A stretch of DNA of 7,207 nt, from contig CAMOXA010000074.1 in assembly GCA_946628745.1 (NCBI GenBank), positions 1 to 7,207 on the forward strand, read 5' to 3'. The position numbers were made by a program, and so were the translations under genes. Position 1 is the first letter of the stretch; each line of letters starts with the position of its first letter. The stretch is from an uncultured Verrucomicrobiota bacterium. GTDB taxonomy: Bacteria; Verrucomicrobiota; Kiritimatiellia; RFP12; UBA1067. Shown here one piece after another: positions 1 to 6,650 of this stretch. The notes under the pieces are model-generated. The model was not told where the DNA came from. It saw only the letters and a list, made by a program, of their open reading frames with translations, and made no database searches.

Positions 1-48
1 CGAGGGTAGTGCGGGACTCGCCCGTGCGAGAGTAGGACGCCGCCGGCT
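1..48 (+). rRNA. rrf: 5S ribosomal RNA, 3' part (5' end outside window)
   Basis: These bases align by eye with the last 48 or so bases of bacterial 5S rRNA. The stretch GGTAGTGCGGG at 5-15, a short loop, the return strand CCCGTGC at 21-27 and then GAGAGTAGG at 28-36 match the E. coli helix IV and loop E region (GGTAGTGTGGGG, CCCCATGC, GAGAGTAGG). Helix IV pairs as G11-G15 with C21-T25, including one G-T wobble. The final GCCGCCGGC would pair with the missing 5' end to form helix I. The exact 3' end is estimated at 46-48, just before the T run. 5S usually closes an rRNA operon, so 23S should lie upstream, outside the window. Confidence 0.93.
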
Positions 49-63
49 CTTTTTTATTATTTT
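49..63 (+). terminator. T-rich tract after 5S rRNA, possible rRNA operon terminator
   Basis: A run of T residues (six Ts at 50-55, then ATTATTTT) directly follows the GC-rich 3' strand of 5S helix I. In a full 5S transcript, helix I followed by a U tract would look like an intrinsic terminator, and no other hairpin fits in the spacer. The 5' strand of the helix is outside the window, so the structure cannot be confirmed. The sequence TATTAT at 55-60 also resembles a -10 box, but no matching -35 was found at about 32-37. Confidence 0.4.
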
Positions 64-69
64 GAGGGG
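64..69 (+). promoter_or_regulatory. Ribosome binding site of the tricorn protease gene
   Basis: GAGGGG at 64-69 lies five bases before the ATG at 75. It supports that ATG as the start, as does the signal peptide that begins there. Together with the T tract it fills nearly all of the gap behind 5S rRNA, leaving little room for a separate promoter. Confidence 0.65.
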
Positions 70-74
70 TACAG

Positions 75-3000
75 ATGAAGTTTGTCCTTAATTTGACTTT
101 AATTGCATTTGCCGCGGTTGGATTCGCCGCGGAATCGCGCATATACCTTGGTTCTTGTCCAAGCGTATCCCCTGACGGCCATTCATTCGTCTTCGAATGG
201 AACGATTCGCTTTGGTCCGCCTCCACGAGTGGCGGGCGAGCTGTCCGCATTACGCCGGAGGAGTCTAAAGAAGCTTTTCCTGTCATGTCACCAGATGGCC
301 GGCGTGTCGCATTTCTCTCAAACAGAGACGGGGCTTGGAAGATTTTTGCAATGGAACTGTCGACGGGCGACGTCCGGCAAATTTCCCATCATAGCGAGTA
401 TACTCAGATCTGCGGATGGTCTGCCGACGGCAAAACTCTCGTCGGCACGTCTATTCGCGATCATGCTGCGAGCGACGTAGCTCAGCGCGTTACATTTTAT
501 GACATGAACGGCAGGGAGAGTTATCCGCTTGACCGGGTTGTCGCGACGGGAGCTGTGCTTTCACCGGATGGGCACACATTGGCGTTTACGCGGCGTGGTG
601 AAAACCTCTACCGGAAGCGTCGTTGCGGGAAGTCTCCGACCGACGCCGAAATCTGGCTCTACGACCTGGTGTCGAGAAAGTTTGCAAAACCGGCGACCCT
701 GTCAGAAAGCGCCCATTCCCCCGTATGGCGACCAGACGGCAAGGCGTTCTACTACCTTGGACGCAAGCCGGGTGATGTGGTCGCGGCAGTCAGAGAGTAT
801 TCGCTTTCCGGTGAAGACCGCGAAGTCGTTTCTTTTGGAGAGGATGCGGCATTCCAGCCGACAGTGTCGTCGGATGGTCATACGATGCTGGTTCGCGCAT
901 GTTTTGATTTTTGGCGTTTAGACCCGACGGAATCCAGACCTACCCCCGAACGGATTGTCTTGCGAGCAGACGGCTTCCAGCCGCGAGGCAATGGAACGCG
1001 CCGCCGGTTTTACGAGAAAGCGTGGAACAACGACTACGGCGGCGATATCTCCTTCTGTTCGGCAGGAAAGGAGGTGGCGTTTACGGCAGGCGGCGGATTG
1101 TATGCAATGGATTTGAAGATTCGCTCGCCGCGGCTGGTGGCAGACGTTCCGCGCGCACGCATTGCCGAGTGCATGTTCAATACCGAGGGCTCTGGACTTT
1201 ACTATCTCGTCGACTACGGCGACAGAACCGACCTTTGCGTTGCAAGGCGCACCGATACCGCGCTGCCGTGGTGGGAGAACAGCAAATTTGAGCTTAAGAC
1301 ATTGCATTCGACTTGGGAGGTGCTGTTCAATTTCTCCGTTTCGCCGGACGGCGGCCGCCTCGCCTGGGATGACAACCTCGGAACAATGACGTTCGCAGAT
1401 GCGCAGGGCAATGTAACAGGACGCAGTCCCGAATCCGGCGGATGCGGGACTTACGCGTGGAGCCCCGACGGGCGCTATGTCGCCGCGAGCCTTCTTGACG
1501 CGAACAACAACAGCGATGTTTGGATACTGGATATCGATGGAGAACATGCGCCTTGCAACCTTTCCCGCAATTGGGACTGGGACGGGCATCCTGCCTGGAG
1601 CCCCGACGGCAAAATTATCGCGTGGTCCGGCAAACGGCCTGGCTCTGCCGTCAATGAAATATTTTACGTCTACGTCGACCCCGAAGACGAAGCGAACGAC
1701 AAGCGGGATTTCGTGGAATCTTCGCGTCGAGAGCTTGGCCTAGGCAAGAAAAGCGACGGAGGAAGCCAGCCGTCCGCCGAAACAGTCACGAAAATAGTTT
1801 TTGACGGTATCGAAGACCGCATCCGGAGCACGAGAATCGCCGGTGTGATGCCTTTCTTTTCGCACGATTCCAGAACGCTTGCCTACGATTCGGGGAGTGG
1901 CACGGATACGATACATCTGCCGGACAGGATGAAGCCGGTTCGCTTGACCGACAAGCGCGGACAGTGTGCGCAGTGGTATGCGCAAGACGATTGTCTCGCC
2001 TGGAATGTGGACGGCCACCCGGCGCACAAGTCGACGATTTACGACTTCAAGGTGTTTAGAGAAGACGATATGGCAGACTATCGCGAGCTGGTCTTTAGAA
2101 CTGCATGGGCGAGAATCCGCGACAGGTTCTATGACAGGAATTACCATGGAGCGCAATGGAACGCTGTCAGAGAAAAGTATCTGCCTGCCGCCAGAGAGGC
2201 GTCGAGCTACAGCGTGTTTACGCGCGTAATGGATATGATGCTGGGCGAGCTTGACGCCTCCCATCTCGGTTTCTATCCGTCGCAGTCTGCCGAACGCGAA
2301 TGGGTAAGATCCCCGGCGTTGCACAACTGGACGCTCTACACGGGGCATCTGGGCGTCAAGTTCAAGCCTGGCACAAGCGAGATTTCAGAGGTGATTCCCG
2401 ATTCGCCAGCCGACGGAGTGCTGGCAGCAGGCGATGTCATTGTGGCGATTGACGGACGCAGACTTACGGATGATTCGCCGGTCGCAGAGTTCCTGAACAC
2501 GCCAGAATACCGGCAGGTCCAGATATTGCTCAAAGGAAGAGAGGACGAGCCTTTGTACATAAAGCCCGCGAGTTACGCCGCGATTCGCGATCTTATCAAA
2601 AAGGATAATGTGAAGGCTGTGCGCCGCAGCGTGCACGGAGCGAGCGGTGGCAGAATCGGGTATCTTGCCGTGCCGCAGATGAATATCGATTCGTACAGCA
2701 AGTTCGAAGGCGAAGTGTTTTCTGAAGGATGGGACAAGGATGCGCTTGTGATAGATCTGCGCGGCAACCTCGGAGGGTTTACCGGCGACAGGCTTCTCGC
2801 GGTGTTGTGCGGTGGCGACCACTCGCGTTCGGTTACGCCGAACGGGATGACGGGCTATATATTCGAATACTGGACCCACCCGGTTTTCTCCAAGCCAATC
2901 GCTGTGATTGTGGATGAGAGGGTTCAGTCCAATGGCGAAATTTTCACTCATGCGATAAAGTCTATGAAGCGGGGAGTTGTCGTCGGGCGGCGTACATCCG

Positions 3001-3248
3001 GATCGGTGATAGCGACGCTCGATCGTCCGTTGCTTGACTACGGCATGTTCAGAGATGCGTTCTGGGGATGGTTTCTTCTGGACGGGTCCGACATGGAGAA
3101 CAACGGTGTCGTGCCCGACATCCCAGTGGACATTACGCCGGAAGACGAGTATGCAGGGCGCGATCCGCAACTTGACGCGGCCGTGTCGGCTTTGCTTCGG
3201 GAAATCGCCTCGCCGAAGAAGCAGTTTTCTCCCCGCTACGCCAAGTAA
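75..3248 (+). CDS. tri: Tricorn protease homologue, exported (S41 family, PDZ domain)
   Basis: Large serine protease of the tricorn type. In Thermoplasma the enzyme trims oligopeptides released by the proteasome; bacterial homologues are less well defined. Domains, in tricorn order: signal peptide at residues 1 to about 19 (basic start, LNLTLIAFAAVGFAA core); first beta-propeller about 25-300 with SPDG-type blade motifs near 32, 72, 116, 163, 219 and 266; second propeller about 310-655 with motifs near 423, 463, 509 and 596; C1 helical domain about 660-755; PDZ about 756-830 (GDVIVAIDG); S41 core about 855-1035. Expected catalytic residues are present: Ser729-His730 (DASH), nucleophile Ser952 (QSNGE) and Glu1008 (MENNGVVPD). 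Their spacing nearly equals that of Ser745/His746, Ser965 and Glu1023 in Thermoplasma tricorn. Asp966 next to the nucleophile is Asn953 here. Length (1057) fits the family (about 1070). Two blades share 14 identical bases (1458-1471, 1596-1609), 138 bases apart. The signal peptide suggests periplasmic or extracellular action, unlike the archaeal enzyme. The family call is firm; the substrate is unknown. Confidence 0.93.
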   Translation: MKFVLNLTLIAFAAVGFAAESRIYLGSCPSVSPDGHSFVFEWNDSLWSASTSGGRAVRITPEESKEAFPVMSPDGRRVAFLSNRDGAWKIFAMELSTGDVRQISHHSEYTQICGWSADGKTLVGTSIRDHAASDVAQRVTFYDMNGRESYPLDRVVATGAVLSPDGHTLAFTRRGENLYRKRRCGKSPTDAEIWLYDLVSRKFAKPATLSESAHSPVWRPDGKAFYYLGRKPGDVVAAVREYSLSGEDREVVSFGEDAAFQPTVSSDGHTMLVRACFDFWRLDPTESRPTPERIVLRADGFQPRGNGTRRRFYEKAWNNDYGGDISFCSAGKEVAFTAGGGLYAMDLKIRSPRLVADVPRARIAECMFNTEGSGLYYLVDYGDRTDLCVARRTDTALPWWENSKFELKTLHSTWEVLFNFSVSPDGGRLAWDDNLGTMTFADAQGNVTGRSPESGGCGTYAWSPDGRYVAASLLDANNNSDVWILDIDGEHAPCNLSRNWDWDGHPAWSPDGKIIAWSGKRPGSAVNEIFYVYVDPEDEANDKRDFVESSRRELGLGKKSDGGSQPSAETVTKIVFDGIEDRIRSTRIAGVMPFFSHDSRTLAYDSGSGTDTIHLPDRMKPVRLTDKRGQCAQWYAQDDCLAWNVDGHPAHKSTIYDFKVFREDDMADYRELVFRTAWARIRDRFYDRNYHGAQWNAVREKYLPAAREASSYSVFTRVMDMMLGELDASHLGFYPSQSAEREWVRSPALHNWTLYTGHLGVKFKPGTSEISEVIPDSPADGVLAAGDVIVAIDGRRLTDDSPVAEFLNTPEYRQVQILLKGREDEPLYIKPASYAAIRDLIKKDNVKAVRRSVHGASGGRIGYLAVPQMNIDSYSKFEGEVFSEGWDKDALVIDLRGNLGGFTGDRLLAVLCGGDHSRSVTPNGMTGYIFEYWTHPVFSKPIAVIVDERVQSNGEIFTHAIKSMKRGVVVGRRTSGSVIATLDRPLLDYGMFRDAFWGWFLLDGSDMENNGVVPDIPVDITPEDEYAGRDPQLDAAVSALLREIASPKKQFSPRYAK

Positions 3249-3250
3249 TA

Positions 3251-3259
3251 TGATATAAT
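3251..3259 (+). promoter_or_regulatory. Extended -10 promoter for dxr operon, likely leaderless start
   Basis: TGATATAAT is a perfect match to the extended -10 element (TGnTATAAT) of housekeeping sigma factors. The hexamer is at 3254-3259, so transcription should start about seven bases on, at A3265-A3267. The dxr ATG is at 3267. The transcript would therefore have zero to two leader bases. No Shine-Dalgarno sequence is present before dxr (bases 3249-3266 are TATGATATAATATCCCAA), in contrast to rseP, ispG and the last gene. No convincing -35 box is seen at 3230-3237 (CCCCGC region), which is usual for extended -10 promoters. The element lies three bases after the stop codon of the protease gene. 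Confidence 0.6.
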
Positions 3260-3266
3260 ATCCCAA

Positions 3267-4364
3267 ATGGCCAAAAAGGTTATAATTCTGGGTGCAACCG
3301 GTTCGATAGGCATGAACGCCGTCGAAGTGGTCCGGTCGCACCCAGACGACTTTCGCGTGACGGCGGTCGCTGCGCTTCGTTCACGAGAGAAGTGCGAAGC
3401 TGTCGCGAAAGAGCTTGGAGCAAAGTGCTACACAGGTGCGACTGGCGCCATGGCCGCCATCTTGGAAAACGAAGCGGACGTCTGCCTAGTCGCGACAGTC
3501 GGCATGAGCGGGCTTGCGCCGACGGTAGCGGCGATACGCAAAGGGATGGATGTGGCGCTTGCAACAAAGGAAGTCATGGTAATGGCCGGCGAGTTCGTGA
3601 CAGCCGAGGCCAAGAAGCGGGGCGTGCGGCTTCTGCCGGTAGACAGCGAGCATTCTGCTATATTCCAGTGTCTTGCCGGAGCGTCGCCAAAAACGGTAGA
3701 CTCCTTGACTCTTACTGCATCCGGGGGGCCGTTTCTGGACGGACCTGCCGATCTTTCGTCTGTGACTGTCGAACAGGCCCTCAATCATCCAAGATGGAAG
3801 ATGGGGCCGAAAGTCACGGTTGATTCCGCGACTATGATGAACAAAGGCTTTGAGATGCTGGAGGCCAGATGGCTTTTCGACGTGCCGATGGAGAAAATAG
3901 ACGTTGTCGTGCATCCGGAGTCGATAGTGCACAGCCTTGTCACGTTTACCGACGGCGCAACGCTGGCGCAGATGTCGCCTCCGGATATGCGCGTCGCCAT
4001 ACAGTACGCTTTGACATGGCCGGGCCGGCTCGCGTCGGAAAGGGCGCGGCTAGCCCTCGCGGCGATTGGCAAACTGACGTTCCGCAAGCCAGACCCCGTA
4101 AGGTTTCCATGTCTCAGGCTAGTCAAAGAGGCGTGTGCGGCGGGCGGATGCGCCACGGCGGTTCTGGCAGCTGCGGACGAATGGGCGGTCAACGCTTTCC
4201 TTGAAGGCCGCATCGGCTATCTAGACATAGCCGCAACGGTGGAGCGTTGTCTTGAACGCGCTCCGAAGATGCAGTGCGACTCGATTGAAGCCGTACTCGA
4301 GGCGAGTGAATGGACGATGAATGCTCTCTCTCAGTCCGGCGGGAGCAACGGAGGTTCTAAATGA
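3267..4364 (+). CDS. dxr: 1-deoxy-D-xylulose 5-phosphate reductoisomerase
   Basis: Cytosolic enzyme that converts DXP to 2-C-methyl-D-erythritol 4-phosphate with NADPH and a divalent metal, the first committed step of the MEP isoprenoid pathway; target of fosmidomycin. The N-terminal Rossmann motif GATGSIG is at residues 9-15. Other family motifs: ATKEV at 99-103, PVDSEH at 124-129 (metal ligands Asp126 and Glu128), TASGGPF at 150-156 (Ser152), HPRWKMG at 174-180 (flexible loop with Trp177), and VDSATMMNKGFE at 185-196 (Ser187, Asn192, Lys193, metal ligand Glu196). These map onto E. coli Asp150, Glu152, Ser186, His209, Ser222, Asn227, Lys228 and Glu231. At 365 residues it is shorter than the 398 of E. 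coli, mainly because of a shortened N-terminal domain between about 40 and 75. Two conserved NADPH-site Asn positions are changed (Ser39, Thr100). The start is fixed by the GATGSIG position. The TGA stop overlaps the rseP ATG as ATGA. Confidence 0.96.
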   Translation: MAKKVIILGATGSIGMNAVEVVRSHPDDFRVTAVAALRSREKCEAVAKELGAKCYTGATGAMAAILENEADVCLVATVGMSGLAPTVAAIRKGMDVALATKEVMVMAGEFVTAEAKKRGVRLLPVDSEHSAIFQCLAGASPKTVDSLTLTASGGPFLDGPADLSSVTVEQALNHPRWKMGPKVTVDSATMMNKGFEMLEARWLFDVPMEKIDVVVHPESIVHSLVTFTDGATLAQMSPPDMRVAIQYALTWPGRLASERARLALAAIGKLTFRKPDPVRFPCLRLVKEACAAGGCATAVLAAADEWAVNAFLEGRIGYLDIAATVERCLERAPKMQCDSIEAVLEASEWTMNALSQSGGSNGGSK

Positions 4365-5572
4365 TCTGGAGTTTGATAGGCGATGTATTGGTGACGGCGT
4401 ATTACATAGCAATCTGCGTGCTGTTGTTTTCCGTTTCGATTGCCATACACGAGTTCGGGCATTTTATCGTGGCTTTGAAGCTCGGCTACAGAGTTGAGCG
4501 TTTTTCGCTAGGCTTCGGGCCTGCTATCTGGAAAAAGACATGGAGGGGCGTCGAGTATCGCGTAAGCTGGATACCGCTCGGTGGATACGTTTCGATTCCC
4601 GACGTCGACCCTGAAGGCACCAAGGCGCTGGAAGGCTCGACCGGCAAAGCCTCGGAGAAGAAAGTCGAAATGCCGCCATGGAAGGATCTGCTTGTCGCTC
4701 TTGCGGGTCCTGCGATGAACGTTGTTCTGGCTTTCGCGCTGGCGACAATTCTCTATTTTGCTCCTGGAGCGCACTTTGGCATATCTCCGGCCGTAGTGGG
4801 CGATGTCGTAGTCGACGGTCCTGCGGACAAGGGCGGGCTCGCGGCAGGGGACGAGGTAGTGTCCGTGGACGGGCATAAAATCGAGAGTTGGAGCGACATG
4901 AATGTCGAGGTCCAGTTTGCCGCGGGACGGGAGGTTGACTTTGTCGTGCTGAGAAACGGGGTGGAGCGCACGCTTAAGATAACGCCGGTTGTCAAAGAGA
5001 ACGGGGTCGCATACATAGACGCAATAAAGTTTCTTGACGGTGACGCGCATTACGCGATGTGGATGCAACGCCGCGGCATACTAGACCAGGTCGTGTGGGA
5101 CGCCGGCGCGGTTTTCAGGGCGTTGAAAGGCTTGGTCACACCCAAGGAAATGAAAGCGACCGGCAAAGCGGTAGGCGGGCCTGTCCTAATCGCGCAGGGT
5201 ACGTACAAGACCATACGACGCGACAAGTGGGACGGTGTCGGTTTCTTGCGCATGATAAACACGAATCTTGCCGTAATGAATCTTTTGCCGATTCCGGTTT
5301 TGGACGGCGGATTGATACTATTCTCGCTTGTCGCGATCGTATTCCGCCGGCGCATTCCCGAAAAGATCGCAGCCCCGATTACAACAGTGTTCATGTATCT
5401 GATTGTCGGGCTTATGCTGTTCTTGGTCGTGAGCGATTTTTTTAAAATGAAACGACTCGGCAAGCATGTTGAAATCGGGCAGTTGAAGTCCGAGGTCGAA
5501 GCGTCCGGAGCCGAACGGCCGGCTGAAAACGGCTCAATGCCGGCCGCGGAGGAAAATGAATCGGCGAAATGA
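4361..5572 (+). CDS. rseP: RIP metalloprotease, RseP/site-2 protease family
   Basis: Intramembrane zinc metalloprotease that cuts membrane-spanning segments of anti-sigma factors and leftover signal peptides. The zinc motif HEFGH is at residues 30-34 in the first membrane segment (about 11-38). GGYV at 74-77 is the usual beta-hairpin motif. A second membrane segment is at about 108-134, a single PDZ domain at about 143-220 (AAGDEVVSVDG), and a third segment at about 298-328 carries NLLPIPVLDGG (residues 307-317), with Asp315 as the third zinc ligand. A last segment is at about 338-359. E. coli RseP has 450 residues and two tandem PDZ domains; this 403-residue form has one, as in many other bacteria. 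A hydrophilic tail of about 43 residues rich in Glu, Ala and Ser follows the last membrane segment. GGAGG at 4350-4354, six bases before the ATG, and the ATGA overlap with dxr point to coupled translation. The neighbourhood with dxr and ispG is common and strengthens the call; its client proteins here are unknown. Confidence 0.95.
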   Translation: MIWSLIGDVLVTAYYIAICVLLFSVSIAIHEFGHFIVALKLGYRVERFSLGFGPAIWKKTWRGVEYRVSWIPLGGYVSIPDVDPEGTKALEGSTGKASEKKVEMPPWKDLLVALAGPAMNVVLAFALATILYFAPGAHFGISPAVVGDVVVDGPADKGGLAAGDEVVSVDGHKIESWSDMNVEVQFAAGREVDFVVLRNGVERTLKITPVVKENGVAYIDAIKFLDGDAHYAMWMQRRGILDQVVWDAGAVFRALKGLVTPKEMKATGKAVGGPVLIAQGTYKTIRRDKWDGVGFLRMINTNLAVMNLLPIPVLDGGLILFSLVAIVFRRRIPEKIAAPITTVFMYLIVGLMLFLVVSDFFKMKRLGKHVEIGQLKSEVEASGAERPAENGSMPAAEENESAK

Positions 5573-6650
5573 CACAAGAAGTGTGAATGTCGGCCGGGTC
5601 GTGGTCGGCGGGGGCGCTCCGGTGAGCGTCCAGACGATGTGCAATCTAGATCCGCACGACGCGGTTGCGATAGCTGCGCAGGCGAATTCCGCCGCGGCGC
5701 TCGGGTGCGGCATATTCAGGATAACCGTGCCTGATGTCGAGGCTGCCGGGACATTGGGAGAAGTCAAGAAACTTACAGCAGTGCCGATTGTCGCCGACAT
5801 ACACTTCGACTACCGTTGCGCGTTGGCGGCGATAGAGTGCGGAACCGACGCGCTCAGATTGAACCCCGGCAATATCGGCTCTCGCGACAGGGTCCAGGCT
5901 GTTGCGCGTGCGGCGAAGGAACGCGGCGTGCCAATCAGGATTGGCGTCAACATGGGCAGTCTGCAGAAGGATCTGGCCGAGAGAATGTTCGCCGGACGGC
6001 TGTCTCACGCCGAGGCTCTCTGCGAGTCGGCGCTGGGGCATTTGAAACTATTGGAAGATGAAGGCTTTCGCGATGTCGTCATATCCGCGAAGGCGTCAAA
6101 CGTCCCCGACACGCTCGCGGTGTACAGGCTTCTTGCAGAAAGAACGGACTGCCCGTTGCACCTTGGCGTGACCGAGGCCGGAACGCTGTTGCCGGGGACG
6201 GTCAGAAGTTCAGTCGCGCTAGGGATACTTCTCTCCGAAGGGATCGGCGACACGATACGCGTATCGCTTACGGACCGGCCGGAGCGCGAGGTGAGGGCGG
6301 GCATGGAGATTTTGCGGTCGCTCGGACTGCGCGCGCCGGGGCCGTCTATAACATCGTGCCCTACGTGCGGCCGTACTAAAGTGGATTTGTTCAAGGTCGC
6401 TTCCGAAGTCGAAGAGGCGCTGGAAGGGCTTTACGCCAGGCGTGTCGCAAAGGGAGCGCCGGCGCGTCCGTTCCCCCGCGTGGCTGTAATGGGATGTGCG
6501 GTCAACGGGCCGGGCGAAGCGAAGGGGGCCGATATCGCGCTTTGCGGCGGCGATGGCGAATTTGTTCTGTATGTAAAGGGCGTGCCTTCCGGAAAAGTTT
6601 CCGAGGCAGAAGCGACTAGGAGGATTGTTGAATATGTGGTTTCTCTATGA
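5556..6650 (+). CDS. ispG: 4-hydroxy-3-methylbut-2-en-1-yl diphosphate synthase (GcpE)
   Basis: Iron-sulfur enzyme of the MEP pathway that reductively opens the cyclic diphosphate MEcPP to give HMBPP, the penultimate step before IPP and DMAPP. Conserved stretches include TRSVNVG near the start, PIVADIHFDYR at 77-87, LRLNPGNIG at 100-108, IRIGVNMGSL at 127-136, LHLGVTEAG at 201-209 and LLSEGIGDTIRVSL at 225-238. The three cluster cysteines are Cys268 and Cys271 (CPTC) and Cys314 (GCAVNGPGE), with Glu321 as the fourth ligand, matching Cys270, Cys273, Cys305 and Glu312 of E. coli. Length 364 fits the short two-domain form typical of most bacteria (E. coli 372), without the extra middle domain found in plants and some bacteria. 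The start overlaps rseP by 17 bases; GGAGG at 5548-5552 is only three bases from the ATG, closer than usual, but the protein aligns from this start and no better one exists. Confidence 0.96.
   Translation: MNRRNDTRSVNVGRVVVGGGAPVSVQTMCNLDPHDAVAIAAQANSAAALGCGIFRITVPDVEAAGTLGEVKKLTAVPIVADIHFDYRCALAAIECGTDALRLNPGNIGSRDRVQAVARAAKERGVPIRIGVNMGSLQKDLAERMFAGRLSHAEALCESALGHLKLLEDEGFRDVVISAKASNVPDTLAVYRLLAERTDCPLHLGVTEAGTLLPGTVRSSVALGILLSEGIGDTIRVSLTDRPEREVRAGMEILRSLGLRAPGPSITSCPTCGRTKVDLFKVASEVEEALEGLYARRVAKGAPARPFPRVAVMGCAVNGPGEAKGADIALCGGDGEFVLYVKGVPSGKVSEAEATRRIVEYVVSL
6618..6623 (+). promoter_or_regulatory. Shine-Dalgarno site of the downstream membrane protein gene
   Basis: A perfect AGGAGG lies inside the end of ispG, ten bases before the ATG at 6634. 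It is the main evidence for choosing that start and for the following open frame being a real, translationally coupled gene. Confidence 0.7.

Noticed and set aside
55..60. TATTAT as a promoter -10 box for the protease gene
   Set aside because: It has one mismatch, no TG extension and no -35 element at the right distance, and the predicted start would fall inside the ribosome binding site. It cannot be excluded but is not supported.
918..1589. Open frame of 223 codons on the minus strand within the propeller region
   Set aside because: It is antisense to conserved SPDG-type blades, shows no family motif, and is explained by the codon use of the real gene.
1458..1609. Repeated 14-base sequence in the protease gene as a possible DNA repeat element
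   Set aside because: The two copies encode the same WSPDG blade motif and are one propeller blade apart (46 codons), so protein repeats explain them.
3249..3266. Possible terminator between the protease gene and dxr
   Set aside because: The 18-base gap is AT-rich but has no GC-rich hairpin or T run; it is better explained as a promoter.
2385..3341. Long open frame of 318 codons on the minus strand opposite the protease gene and the start of dxr
   Set aside because: It lies antisense to the clearly conserved PDZ and S41 domains, its translation is rich in His, Arg and Cys without recognisable motifs, and no ribosome binding site supports it. It is a by-product of codon bias on the + strand.
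5583..5585. GTG as an alternative start of ispG with a more usual distance from the upstream Shine-Dalgarno site
   Set aside because: It would place the start 31 bases from GGAGG and remove residues (RRNDTRS) that align with the RRKSTR segment of E. coli IspG.
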